Source: an uncultured Myxococcales bacterium
Lineage (GTDB): Bacteria > Myxococcota_A > UBA9042
Assembly (NCBI GenBank): GCA_903929795.1
Contig: CAIYWC010000082.1
Location: forward strand, 1-46,966
Direction of reading: 5' to 3'
Length of the DNA stretch: 46,966 nucleotides
The position numbers and the translations under genes were made by a program. Positions within the stretch are counted from its first letter, which is position 1; each line of letters begins with the position of its first letter. This document shows, piece by piece, positions 27,106 to 35,685 of the stretch. The notes under the pieces are model-generated. The model searched no databases. It saw only the letters and a list, made by a program, of their open reading frames with translations, and was not told where the DNA came from.

Positions 27106-27887
27106 GGCGCCTCCTCCAGCCGTTGCGCCACGTGCCGCAGCGCCAGATCGATGTCCCAGCCTTCGCGGTCCGTGCGCAAGTCCAGGTAGGTCAGAAAATG
27201 CACGACCGCCAGGTACGCCAGCGCGCCGAACACGCCGACCATCGGCAGCACGCTTTGGCCCGGATCCAGCTGCGGCAACAGCTCCAGCCAGTCCGGCAGC
27301 GCGCGGCCGGCCGTCAGCACGTGGCGGAGCGCATCCAGCGTGCCGACCAGCATCACCAGCGTCGCGACGATCACGCCGCCCGCCAGCACCAGATGCGACG
27401 GCCAGCCATTTGCCCACGCCAGCCGCAGCGTCTGCGCGCGGGTCCAGGCGGCGCGACCGGTCTGGTTCTCCAGCACGACGACGGCCACCGCGTGCGGCGG
27501 CGCCAGGAAAAACAGCAGCGGCAGCCACGCCAGCAGGCCGTACAGCGCGCCGATCAGCACCAGCGGCCGCCAGCGCCCGACCGCCGTCGCCAGCGCGCGC
27601 CGCATGGACGGTTGGGGGCTGAACATCGCCTCGCCCAGGTAGGCGGTCAGCGCGGCGGTGGCCAGCGGCGCCTGCGACAGCGCGAGAATCATCAGCAAAT
27701 ACCATGAGATCGGCAGGCCTGGTTCACCCTCCAGCAGCCAGCGGTCCAGCAGCACCCACGGCAGCGCGCCCAGCACGGCCAGCGCGAACAGCGGCATGAA
27801 ATGTCGCCGCAGGACCAGCAGCGCGAGGTCGTACAGCTCCGCGATCGCGCGACGGCGCACCGCGATGGTCATCTGGTCGAGGTTCAT
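27102..27887 (-). CDS. Polytopic membrane protein of the MoxR cluster
   Basis: A 261-residue integral membrane protein with about five to six hydrophobic segments: FALAVLGALPWVLL, ISWYLLMILALSQAPLA, LVLIGALYGLLAWLPLLFFL, LVLAGGVIVATLVMLVG and GVFGALAYLAVVHFLTYL. The arrangement resembles DUF4013 or glycerophosphodiester-phosphodiesterase-type membrane domains, but I cannot assign a family with confidence. The ATG at 27887 lies in an ATGA overlap with the RDD-SpoIIM gene; the longer open frame upstream is the shadow of that gene. Position in the operon suggests a membrane subunit of the same complex. Confidence 0.78.
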   Translation of the reverse strand: MNLDQMTIAVRRRAIAELYDLALLVLRRHFMPLFALAVLGALPWVLLDRWLLEGEPGLPISWYLLMILALSQAPLATAALTAYLGEAMFSPQPSMRRALATAVGRWRPLVLIGALYGLLAWLPLLFFLAPPHAVAVVVLENQTGRAAWTRAQTLRLAWANGWPSHLVLAGGVIVATLVMLVGTLDALRHVLTAGRALPDWLELLPQLDPGQSVLPMVGVFGALAYLAVVHFLTYLDLRTDREGWDIDLALRHVAQRLEEAP

Positions 27888-29647
27888 GCGGCGCGCTCCT
27901 GGAGGATGCGAGCGCCGCGGCGGCCCAGCACGCCGAGCCACAGCGCGAGCAGCAGCGCGCACCCGAGGCCGACACCCGCCTTGAACCAGATGGGCAGGTC
28001 GGCCGGACTGACAAAGGCCTCGATCGGCGCGGCGCAAGCGACCAGGACCGCAGCAGTGCCCAGCGTTGGGACAGATTCGCCAGCCGCCAGCCGCAAGCTG
28101 TCACGCCACAGCAGCCCACGCGTCTCGACCAGGCCCACGCCGAGCCGAAAACCCGCCGCCCCAGCCAGCGTGATGCCGGTCAGCTCAAACGGGCTGTGGG
28201 CAAGGACGAACGTGAAGAAGTGCCCGCGCGTCTCCGTGTCCGCCGCGATCATCGCGCCGAAGCTGCAGCCCAGCGCGATGCCGTTGAACGTCAGCCAGAC
28301 CAGCGAGCCGATGCCGGCAAAGATGCCGCTGGCAAAACACGACAGCGCGATGCCGATGTTGTGGTGGATGTAGAAGCCGCCCATGAGCACGCCCTCGTCG
28401 GGCTTGCGGTCAAAGCCGTGGGCGTACATTTCGCGCAGGCTGTCGATGCCGTCCTGGCCCAGCGCGCGCACCGCAAGCTCCGGATGCCACGTGCTGAGCG
28501 CCGCGCACAGCGCAAACGTGCCGTAGAATGCCAGCAGCGCGACGCGCAGGCTGGGGTCGGCGTAGAGGCGGCCCGGCACCTCGACAAGCACGCGATCGCG
28601 CCACCGCGCCCACGCGAGCGGCGCCGGACGGTAAAAGCGCGCGTGGCTGCGCGCGACCAAGTGGTGCAGGTAGCCCTGCGTGGCCGTCGGCAGGTGGTAG
28701 GCGTCCGCCAGCGCGAGATCAGCACATGCCGCGCGGTACAGTGCGCTCAACTCCGCCGGCTTGCCGTGCGGCGGGGTTGCATCGACGCGGGTCAGCCAGG
28801 TTTCCAGCGTCCGCCACGCCGGCTGCCGCTGCTCGAGGTAGGCCAGGGCCCGGGCCGCCACGCCGCCCGTCAGCGCCGCCGCCTCGTCCACCGCGGTGCC
28901 AAAAAGCAGGGCGTGAACCGCGCAGAGCAGGGCATCCGGGTCGGTCGTCGGCGGCAGATCCCAGCGCACTCGCAGCGCCTCGCCGAGCCGCTCCGCCATT
29001 TCCCGCCGCCGTTCCGGATGAAACCGCCGCCGCTCCGCGACAAAGCTGTGGATTGCCCGCGCGGTCTCACCGCTGAGCAGCGCCACCTCGCCGCGCGGCA
29101 GCAGCGGGGCCAGACGCGCCGCGGCGGGCTCCAACTCCTGCGCCACGCGAGCGGGCTGCGGTCGCTCGTCGTACACGACAAGCGTGCCGGCGGCCAGATC
29201 GCCCAGTCGCTGGAAATCGCCGGACAGCACCATCGCGGCCAGCCCGGTCGCCGGAGTGGGCAGCGCGTCGGCGAACCGCAGCACATTGCGCAACAGGCAG
29301 GCCGCGAGCGACGGCGGCTGACCGTCGATGGCCACGACGCGGATGTGGCACAGGCGCTTGCCCGGCGTCAGCCCTTTCCAGCGCCATTCCGCCAGCGCAC
29401 CAAACAGCCAATCCGCGAGAAACCAAGCGATAAGCCATAGCCCGACGCCAAAATCCATGCCGAGCAGCGCGATCGGCACGAAAATCGCCACCAACGCCAG
29501 GCTGCGCACAAGCACGTCGAGCAGCCACGCGGACGCGCGCACGAGCGGGCCAGCCGTGCGGTGGCGAAAGGCGATGTGTTCGGGCGTGGGAAAAGACCGG
29601 ACCGTGTCCAGTGGCGGGTCAGTGCCGAGGTGCGCGGCGTTGGGCAT
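27884..29647 (-). CDS. RDD-SpoIIM fusion membrane protein
   Basis: A 587-residue integral membrane protein joining two families. Residues of about 20-160 form an RDD domain (FRHRTAGPLVRASAWLLDVL, KGLTPGKRLCHIRVV, LLRNVLRFADALP and GDLAAGTLVVYDERP). The middle (about 170-340) is a cytosolic helical region. The C-terminal part (about 345-575) is a SpoIIM/stage II sporulation protein M domain with HNIGIALSCFASGIFAGIGS and HSPFELTGITLAGAAGFRLG. In many bacteria RDD and SpoIIM proteins are separate neighbours in MoxR clusters; here they are one chain. No sporulation role is implied. It is 39 bp downstream of the second DUF4185 gene and overlaps the next gene by ATGA. Confidence 0.85.
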   Translation of the reverse strand: MPNAAHLGTDPPLDTVRSFPTPEHIAFRHRTAGPLVRASAWLLDVLVRSLALVAIFVPIALLGMDFGVGLWLIAWFLADWLFGALAEWRWKGLTPGKRLCHIRVVAIDGQPPSLAACLLRNVLRFADALPTPATGLAAMVLSGDFQRLGDLAAGTLVVYDERPQPARVAQELEPAAARLAPLLPRGEVALLSGETARAIHSFVAERRRFHPERRREMAERLGEALRVRWDLPPTTDPDALLCAVHALLFGTAVDEAAALTGGVAARALAYLEQRQPAWRTLETWLTRVDATPPHGKPAELSALYRAACADLALADAYHLPTATQGYLHHLVARSHARFYRPAPLAWARWRDRVLVEVPGRLYADPSLRVALLAFYGTFALCAALSTWHPELAVRALGQDGIDSLREMYAHGFDRKPDEGVLMGGFYIHHNIGIALSCFASGIFAGIGSLVWLTFNGIALGCSFGAMIAADTETRGHFFTFVLAHSPFELTGITLAGAAGFRLGVGLVETRGLLWRDSLRLAAGESVPTLGTAAVLVACAAPIEAFVSPADLPIWFKAGVGLGCALLLALWLGVLGRRGARILQERAA

Positions 29648-29686
29648 GGTCGGCGCAGCGTCGCAGATGGCGCCCAGCTGCGCAAG

Positions 29687-30706
29687 TCACGGCAGCGCGT
29701 CCGGCAGCGGCAGGTAGGCCAGGCGCGGCCACCGCACGTCATCGGTCAGCGGGTCAAACGAGGCGCGGGCAAACGTCACGGCCAGCGTCGCCGCGTCCGG
29801 ATCCAGCTCCGGATGCTGCACCGCCCCGACGCAGAACGTGTCCGGCGGCGCCGCGCATTGGCCCACCGGATGTGGCGCCGAGAACGGCCCGGTCGGTCCC
29901 AGCAGCGCGCGCACCTGCAGCACGGTGTCCAGCGGCTCGAGGTAGCTCGCCAGCAGCCGCCCGGACGCATGGCGCCGCACGGACACGTCGCCCACGCCGA
30001 TGAGGATCGGCAGCGCGCCGTCGGGATTCGCCGTGAATTCGCCGACTGCCGTGGCGTATTGCCAGGCGTTCACGTCGGCGAGCTGGCTGGACGGCGCGCG
30101 GGCGACGTAGCAATCGCGGGTCCAGCCATCGGCGGCGGCGAGGCAGCCATACGCGTAGACCCAGGCGCCGTCGACGAGCGCGCTTTGGCCGTACGCCGGG
30201 CGGTCCGCGGTCCACAACAGGCTGGAAGCGCGGGTGAATTGGCCGCTCGCGCTGTCCCACTTGGCGACGCCGCGGCCGGTGGTCTTGACGCCGAACGGCG
30301 CGCCGGCGGCCAGGCGCCAGGTCTCGTAGAACTGCCAGACGTCGCTGCCGACGCGCACGAGGTCCAGCGGCTTGGCGAAATCCGTGTCCGTGCCGCTGGG
30401 CGGGAGTGCGACCGTGGTGTCGGCGAGCGTGCCGGCGCAGCTGCCGGGCACGATCTGAGCCAGCGCGGCGACGCCGTCCATGCGCCCGCCCGTGGTGAGC
30501 GCGGCGTCAAACGTCCAGAGCGTCGCGCCGCTGGGCAAGGTGACGGATTGGCCGGTGCCGGGCTGAAACGCGGCGGCGGCAAAAAGCGCGCAGCCGGAGA
30601 TGCTGTCCGGGGCGCTGGCCGCGTCCACGTCGGTGCCACCGCTGTCGAGCGGCAACGTGCAGCCGGCGAGCCACAGGCACAGGCTGATCGCGCTACTGCG
30701 GCACAT
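29687..30706 (-). CDS. DUF4185-like lipoprotein, second paralogue
   Basis: A 339-residue lipoprotein (MCRSSAISLCLWLAGC, lipobox Cys16). The C-terminal part (HPELDPDAATLAVTFARAS) parallels HPEIAGGGLAVSYVPSRF in the gene at 31571-32653, and the body shares the bladed pattern of strand-turn-strand with Trp and Gly (GPTGPFSAPHPVG versus DPQGPWSAPVSFY). I therefore read it as a divergent DUF4185 five-bladed propeller. Internal Cys pairs suggest disulfides outside the cytoplasm. The start overlaps the end of the upstream exported-protein gene by 14 nt, with GGGGGTG before it. Function unknown; a carbohydrate-binding or hydrolase-like role is only suggested by the fold. Confidence 0.68.
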   Translation of the reverse strand: MCRSSAISLCLWLAGCTLPLDSGGTDVDAASAPDSISGCALFAAAAFQPGTGQSVTLPSGATLWTFDAALTTGGRMDGVAALAQIVPGSCAGTLADTTVALPPSGTDTDFAKPLDLVRVGSDVWQFYETWRLAAGAPFGVKTTGRGVAKWDSASGQFTRASSLLWTADRPAYGQSALVDGAWVYAYGCLAAADGWTRDCYVARAPSSQLADVNAWQYATAVGEFTANPDGALPILIGVGDVSVRRHASGRLLASYLEPLDTVLQVRALLGPTGPFSAPHPVGQCAAPPDTFCVGAVQHPELDPDAATLAVTFARASFDPLTDDVRWPRLAYLPLPDALP

Positions 30707-31571
30707 AGCGCACCCCCAGGCCGAACCGCAGCTCGTCGCGATTCACCAGCAGCCCCGGCCCCGCGCCGACGTCCAGCGACGCGAACGGCAGCAGCCCGCC
30801 GCGCTCCAGCGGGTGCAGCGCGCCCAGCACAAAGCGCGTCACCGCCTGCCCACGCCCGGAGGCATCCAGCGGCACAAGCACGTCGACGTGGCAGGCAAAC
30901 AGCGGCTGCCAGCTCGGCCACGCCGTGACCGTCACCGCCAGGTCGCCCTGCAGCTGGTGCAGCACGTTGTCGCCCAGCGCGTCGCCCACCGTGTCAGCCG
31001 CGACGCGCTGGCAAAAAAGTGCCAATAATCCAGGCAGATGGAGGCGATCGCCGATGCGCGCTGCCATCTGGAACGGCCCGTAATCGCGCCGGCTGCCGAA
31101 GCCCAGGTCCAGCACGTAGCCACCGCCGCCAAACGCGATGCCGCCCGTCGGCGGACCTTCTGGCAGCGCGTAGCTGCCCAGCGTCGCCGCCACCTGCCGC
31201 AGCACCGCGACGTCGACGATGTACCGGTAGCGGCTGCGCAGCTCCGGCAGCGTCACGGTCACGCGCGTGCCCGCCTGCCAGCGCGCGAGCTCGGTCGGCC
31301 ACGGTCCGCGCGCCGTGCCGTTGTCCGCAGCGGCCAGCGCAAAGACCTGCCACTGCACGTCCCACCACTTCGGCCACGGCGTGTCGCGCTGCCAGACCAC
31401 GAAAGTGCCGCCGATGGCGCCGTGCGCGCGGCCGTCGTAATCCAACTGGTTGGTCGGCACGTCGCGGGACGCCAGATCGACCCGGGTCGCGTCGTCGGCC
31501 AGCCCGACCAGCCACGCCGCGTGCGCCGGCAGCGCCAAAAACAGCAGTAAAAACGGGATGATGTGCGCCAT
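30693..31571 (-). CDS. Exported protein of unknown function, possibly beta-rich
   Basis: A 292-residue protein with a clear Sec signal peptide, MAHIIPFLLLFLALPAHA, cut before AWLVG. The mature part is rich in aromatic and glycine residues with alternating patterns (GGIAFGGGGYVLDLGFGS, GGLLPFASLDVGAGPGLL, LRFGLGVRYVPQ) and ends in short strands, which could be an outer-membrane barrel or a beta-sandwich. I do not recognise a family. The ATG shares one base with the TGA of the upstream DUF4185 gene (TGATG), and GAGC lies just before it. A long open frame runs upstream to 31766 but would bury the signal peptide. Confidence 0.75.
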   Translation of the reverse strand: MAHIIPFLLLFLALPAHAAWLVGLADDATRVDLASRDVPTNQLDYDGRAHGAIGGTFVVWQRDTPWPKWWDVQWQVFALAAADNGTARGPWPTELARWQAGTRVTVTLPELRSRYRYIVDVAVLRQVAATLGSYALPEGPPTGGIAFGGGGYVLDLGFGSRRDYGPFQMAARIGDRLHLPGLLALFCQRVAADTVGDALGDNVLHQLQGDLAVTVTAWPSWQPLFACHVDVLVPLDASGRGQAVTRFVLGALHPLERGGLLPFASLDVGAGPGLLVNRDELRFGLGVRYVPQ

Positions 31572-32653
31572 CAGAAGCTCACGCGGACGAAATGTGGGTA
31601 GTAGAAGTCCGACGGGCTGGGCCGTGGGTCGTCGTCGAAGCGGCTGGGGACGTAGCTGACGGCGAGGCCGCCGCCGGCGATCTCGGGGTGGGCTTTGCCC
31701 GCGTAAACAAACGCATTTTCGTCGAAAGACTCCGGCGGACGGTAGAATGACACGGGCGCACTCCACGGGCCTTGCGGGTCGGTCGCCGTGCGCATCGCGA
31801 GCGTCGTGGCGCCGAACCCTTCGGACTGGAACAGCATGAACTTTTGGCTGCCGGCGTCAAAGTGCACGGACGACTCCGGCGCGCCGTTGGTGAAGATCGC
31901 GGCGGGCAAGCCGCTCAGGTCGCTGCGCGTGTACCAGCCGCCGTCGGAAAAATACGCGCCGCGCGACAAGTCGCCATTTTGCGCGTCGGCCAGGGCAAAT
32001 CGCGCCAAAATGTAGTCGTGCGTCGTGCCTTTTGTCCCGTAAACATAGAGGAAATCGCCGCTCTGGACGCCAGCAGTGCCGAGGATCGCATCCGCGCCAA
32101 AATCGCCAAGGTTGGCGTCGCGTGGCTGCCACGTCGCCGGATCGCCGTCCGCGTCATCGACAACAAGCCCGGCTGAATCGACGGCGGCGAAGCCCCATTG
32201 ACCGGTGCTCTGTTGGATGAGCCATTGGCCAAAGATCACGAGGCCTTTGCCGACGCGCGCGCATGTGCCGGGCCAGAACCAGCGGTCGCCGCGCTCGGGG
32301 ATGAACGAGCCGGGGTGGCCGTCGATCGCGCCCCAGAAGAACGCCAGAAACGCGCGCGCCGGGTCGTAGCCGGTCTGGATAGCTGCGGAATTGCGGATGA
32401 AATACGCGGTGCTGCGGTCGCGGCTGGCGTCCTTCGCGATCAGGCTGTCGCCGAACAACCAGAGCACGCGGTTGTTGCCGAGGTCGCAGGAGTAGGCGCC
32501 GTCGCCGCCGATCCAGCGCGGGTCCTGGCGAAACAGCGCGTCGAGCTCAGGCCATGGCTGGACGTCCCGCACCGGTTTGGCGTCCGCGCACGCCGCTGCG
32601 CACACAAGCGCCAGCAGCAGCCCGGTCGCGCCCCGCGCGCGGGAGGCCGTCAT
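31571..32653 (-). CDS. DUF4185-domain lipoprotein
   Basis: A 360-residue lipoprotein with lipobox CAAAC (Cys22). The body shows the DUF4185 five-bladed beta-propeller pattern: RVLWLFGDSLIAKD (about 62-75), a SFIPERGDRWFWPG blade, DFLYVYGTKG, the SSVHFDAGSQKFMLF blade, DPQGPWSAP and the closing HPEIAGGGLAVSYVPS. DUF4185 proteins resemble glycoside hydrolase propellers, but no activity is proven for this branch. The gene lies 6 bp after the helical-repeat lipoprotein gene and overlaps the next by one base, so it belongs to the long minus-strand operon. A paralogue is encoded two genes downstream. Confidence 0.82.
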   Translation of the reverse strand: MTASRARGATGLLLALVCAAACADAKPVRDVQPWPELDALFRQDPRWIGGDGAYSCDLGNNRVLWLFGDSLIAKDASRDRSTAYFIRNSAAIQTGYDPARAFLAFFWGAIDGHPGSFIPERGDRWFWPGTCARVGKGLVIFGQWLIQQSTGQWGFAAVDSAGLVVDDADGDPATWQPRDANLGDFGADAILGTAGVQSGDFLYVYGTKGTTHDYILARFALADAQNGDLSRGAYFSDGGWYTRSDLSGLPAAIFTNGAPESSVHFDAGSQKFMLFQSEGFGATTLAMRTATDPQGPWSAPVSFYRPPESFDENAFVYAGKAHPEIAGGGLAVSYVPSRFDDDPRPSPSDFYYPHFVRVSF

Positions 32654-32659
32654 CGCCGC

Positions 32660-34279
32660 TCAGTGGCCCTTCTTGTGCTTGCCCTTGGCTTTGTGCGCGC
32701 CCTTGGGCGCAGCCTCCGGAGCAGGCGCCGCCGGAGCCGCCGCCTTGCCATCGCCGCCCTTGGCCTTGTCTTCTTTGGCCTTGTCCTTGGCGACCTTCTC
32801 CGCAGCGCGCGATTCCGCATACGTCGTCAGCTTTTTGCCCTGCCGCTCGAAGCTGTACGTTGCGTAGAACGTCCGCGCCTTGGCCGTCGCCTGGTCAATC
32901 GTCCCTTCCGCCGCCTGTTTGTCCACCGTCCGCACGAATTCCACGACGTCCGCCGCGGCCTGCGCCAGGTCATACACGGTCACCTTCTCGGCGTCCTGCG
33001 GCACGATCACCGCATCCACAATCAGGTTTTCCTTCTTGTCCACGCCGCGCAGCGCCGCCAGCGACGCGTCATCGCCCAAGCCCGCCAGGCAGCGCACCGC
33101 CAGGATCTTTTCGATCAGCCGATTGGTCTTCAGCCCCGCGATCAGCAGCGGCCGGGCGACGTCCGCGCCCAGGCCCTTGATCTCGTTCTTGCACAGGTCG
33201 GTCATCTGCATCTTCACGTCATTGTTGGCGAATTCTTGCTGGCCATAGTTCTTGTCATCCGGTAGCTGCGCCAGAATTTCCTTCAGACCGTCCACGCCCG
33301 CGTATTGCACCAGCAGCTCCGAAGCCCACCAGCGATCGTCGCAGTTCGCGCCTGTCAGCAGCTTGTCCACCATCGGCTTGACCTGTGTGGCCCAAGCTGC
33401 CTTGATTTTCGCCTTGTTCAGCTCCTTCTCCGACCACTGAATCGCCACAACGATCGACTGCGAAGCCGCCGCCTTGTCGTCCGGGTGCTGGCTGCCGCTC
33501 AGCTTCTGGTACAGCTCGATCCAGTACAGGAAACCCTCGATGCAGTCGGCCTTTTGGATCGCCGCCAGATCGCCTTCGCTGACCTTCACGTTCTTGATCG
33601 CGTGGTACCGGCGCAGGCCGTTGATCAACGCCGCGTGCGCCTCTGGCGTGTTCAGACCCAACAGGTACGCCATCACGCCGTCGCGGCTGATTCCCTTGGA
33701 GAGCATGATTTCCGCGCCGCGCACGCCAGCGTTGCCCAGACCCTCAATTTCCTCAGCGCGAATCCGCTGTTCCAGCTTTTCCTTGATGCGCGCCGGCGAG
33801 TCGTCCGGCTTCAGGTCGCCAAACGCCCACTTCGCCAAAATCTCCTGCGTCGCCGCCTTCTTGTCGTCGGGCAGCACCGCCATCATGTCGAAGAGCACGC
33901 GCTTGCCGTAGCCCTGCTTCTTGGTGTTCGGGTTTTCCAGCATCTTTTGCAGCGCGGGCTGCAGCGCCAGCATGACCTCGACCTTGTCCGGCGCCTTCTG
34001 GGCGATACGCACGGCTTCTGCCGGATGCCCGCCTTCATCCGTCAGGATTTCCAGGGCGCGGGCCCGCGATTTCACGTCGTTGCCCTTGTCCGCGACAAAC
34101 GCGGCCATCTCTTCCCAGCCCGCCTCGTTGTTGCTCCAGAGGCGGAAATTCTCGTCCGGGTCGCCCTTGCCGCAACCCGTGAGCTGCAACGCCGCGCCGA
34201 CGCAGACGACCGTCAAGCTCGTGCGTGCGATCCAGGCGCGGAGCGCCGGTGAAGTCAGATGGCGGGAACGAGAAGCCAT
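32660..34279 (-). CDS. Alpha-helical (HEAT-like) lipoprotein with Lys-rich tail
   Basis: A 539-residue lipoprotein, lipobox LTGC (Cys36) after an unusually long N-region. From about residue 45 to 470 it consists of paired amphipathic helices (SRARALEILTDEGGHPAEAV, LLIAGLKTNRLIEKILAVRC, DDASLAALRGVDKKE), the pattern of HEAT/armadillo-type repeat proteins. The last ~50 residues are low-complexity Lys/Ala/Pro with a basic end (AHKAKGKHKKGH), which could bind an acidic polymer such as LPS or nucleic acid. ATG 34279 has GGAGG 7 nt upstream. It is the first gene of the minus-strand run and is divergent from the small coiled-coil gene at 34460. Confidence 0.75.
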   Translation of the reverse strand: MASRSRHLTSPALRAWIARTSLTVVCVGAALQLTGCGKGDPDENFRLWSNNEAGWEEMAAFVADKGNDVKSRARALEILTDEGGHPAEAVRIAQKAPDKVEVMLALQPALQKMLENPNTKKQGYGKRVLFDMMAVLPDDKKAATQEILAKWAFGDLKPDDSPARIKEKLEQRIRAEEIEGLGNAGVRGAEIMLSKGISRDGVMAYLLGLNTPEAHAALINGLRRYHAIKNVKVSEGDLAAIQKADCIEGFLYWIELYQKLSGSQHPDDKAAASQSIVVAIQWSEKELNKAKIKAAWATQVKPMVDKLLTGANCDDRWWASELLVQYAGVDGLKEILAQLPDDKNYGQQEFANNDVKMQMTDLCKNEIKGLGADVARPLLIAGLKTNRLIEKILAVRCLAGLGDDASLAALRGVDKKENLIVDAVIVPQDAEKVTVYDLAQAAADVVEFVRTVDKQAAEGTIDQATAKARTFYATYSFERQGKKLTTYAESRAAEKVAKDKAKEDKAKGGDGKAAAPAAPAPEAAPKGAHKAKGKHKKGH

Positions 34280-34459
34280 GGTGATACCTCCAAAAACCGC
34301 TGAGCATGTCAGCCAGAACCCAAGTCGTTACGCAGAAGACGCCCCGGCCACAAGCCGCAGAATGGGCGGCACATTTCGTCACCAGACGTTGCGCCGCGGT
34401 GCCGCGGATGGTAGTACAATCAGAGAGGATGGCAACATCCGGAGCGGCGGGGGATCGCG

Positions 34460-34828
34460 ATGGCGACAGTCAACAGCAAGGGGCCGCTTGGTTCGGATCG
34501 GGCTGGCCAGCAGATGGCGGCGATCGAGAGCCGCATCGAGCACCTGCGCCGCAAATTCCAGATGTATTTCAATGGTTTTGACCGTACGCCTCCGCTCACG
34601 GAATTCGAGTCGCTCAAACGTGAGGTCCGCGAGCTCCAGCAATCCGGCTTCGTGACGGCGCAGGCGCGCTTCAAGGCGCAGAACCTCGTCGCGCGGTTCC
34701 AGGTCCAGCGCTCGATGTGGGATCGCGAGCTGCAGCGGCGTGAGGAAGGGCTGTCGCGTCCGGGCATCGCGGCGCCGCGCGGGCAGATCCGCGACGGCAA
34801 GACCGTGGAACCGATCGACGATCTGTAG
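34460..34828 (+). CDS. Small coiled-coil protein, conserved-looking
   Basis: A 122-residue soluble protein, charged and helical (IEHLRRKFQMYFNGFDRTPP, ESLKREVRELQQSGF, ARFQVQRSMWDRELQRREEG). The compact motif around FNGFDRTPPL resembles hypothetical proteins I associate with Myxococcota, but I know no function. GGGGGAT lies about 7 nt before the ATG. It stands alone between the divergent minus-strand operon and the sigma-factor locus. Its TAG stop falls in the first bases of dispersed-repeat copy B. Confidence 0.75.
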   Translation: MATVNSKGPLGSDRAGQQMAAIESRIEHLRRKFQMYFNGFDRTPPLTEFESLKREVRELQQSGFVTAQARFKAQNLVARFQVQRSMWDRELQRREEGLSRPGIAAPRGQIRDGKTVEPIDDL

Positions 34829-34962
34829 ACATGCTGACCGATGTCCAACTCCGAACTTTTCCGGCCAGACCTGTTGCATTTCGGACTGGATCCGCGAGCG
34901 TGCACCTTCGGCGGCGCGCCGCGGATAACGGACGTTTGATGTCAAATTTCGGTCGGAGTGTA
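34824..34962 (+). repeat. Dispersed intergenic repeat, copy B (longest, about 140 bp)
   Basis: Begins tgtagacatgctgaccg and continues with gatgtccaactccg, cagacctgttgcatttcgg, actggatccgcgagcgtgc, accttcggcggcgcgccgcgg, gtttgatgtcaaatttcggt and ends near cggagtgtatg. By eye the central 43 bp match copy C at about 36 positions. It fills more than half of the 263-bp gap between the coiled-coil gene and the ECF sigma gene. A meaningless small frame reading FGLDPRACTFGGAP crosses it; equivalents exist in copies C and D. Confidence 0.75.
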
Positions 34963-35091
34963 TGAAAATGCCCGTGCGGGTCGGGAAAATCACCCCGGCT
35001 CGCCCAGAAGTTGGCGATCGCGAAGTCATCAAATCAGCGGGTGCCGCGTCAAACCCTTTGAATCGCAGCGCGAGGAGCGCGCAATTTTCCC

Positions 35092-35685
35092 ATGGCTGAC
35101 GCGAGCATTCACCTCCTGCCTCCCGAGCTGGTCGACGAAGAGCGGCTGCTGGAAGGCCTGCGCACGGGCGCTCCCGATGCGTTTCGCGCGCTGTACCGGC
35201 TCTACCTGCCCAAGGTGGCCAGCCTGTGCCGGATGCTGCTGCGCGACGTCGGTGTGGATGACGCGGTTCAGGACACGTTCCTGCGCATCTTTCGCAATAT
35301 CCATAATTTTCGAGGGGATAGCCGCCTGACGACCTGGGTGCACCGCATCGCGACCAACGTCTGTCTCTCGGAGCTGCGCCAGCGCGGGACGTGGCGCGCA
35401 CGGCACGACGACCAAGCGGACGAGGTCGATGACGGCCGCGATGTCGAAGCAGATTTTGCGCTCAAGCAATCCAGCCAGCACCTGCAAGCGCTGTTGGACA
35501 GCCTGGATCCCGTGAAACGCACGACGTTTTTTCTGCACCACGTGGAAGGTCTGACGGCGGCCGAGATCGGCATGGTGCTGGGCGAGCAGCGCGGCACGGT
35601 GCTCAAGCGTCTGCAGCGGACCCGCGAGGACCTGCTGGCGCGTTGGCCGACGGCTCTGCCGGAGAAAGCGGGAGGTCAGCCGTGA
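35092..35685 (+). CDS. ECF-family RNA polymerase sigma factor
   Basis: A 197-residue sigma-70 family protein with regions 2 and 4 only. Region 2 (about residues 32-95) shows FRALYRLYLPKVASLCRMLL, DDAVQDTFLRIFRNIHNF and SRLTTWVHRIATNVCL. Region 4 (about 130-185) shows LDSLDPVKRTTFFLHHVEGL and TAAEIGMVLGEQRGTVLKRL as the helix-turn-helix. It should direct RNA polymerase to a stress or envelope regulon, under control of the membrane anti-sigma factor encoded next, whose GTG overlaps this stop (GTGA). The ribosome site is weak (GGAG about 14 nt upstream). I could not define the autoregulated promoter. Confidence 0.93.
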   Translation: MADASIHLLPPELVDEERLLEGLRTGAPDAFRALYRLYLPKVASLCRMLLRDVGVDDAVQDTFLRIFRNIHNFRGDSRLTTWVHRIATNVCLSELRQRGTWRARHDDQADEVDDGRDVEADFALKQSSQHLQALLDSLDPVKRTTFFLHHVEGLTAAEIGMVLGEQRGTVLKRLQRTREDLLARWPTALPEKAGGQP

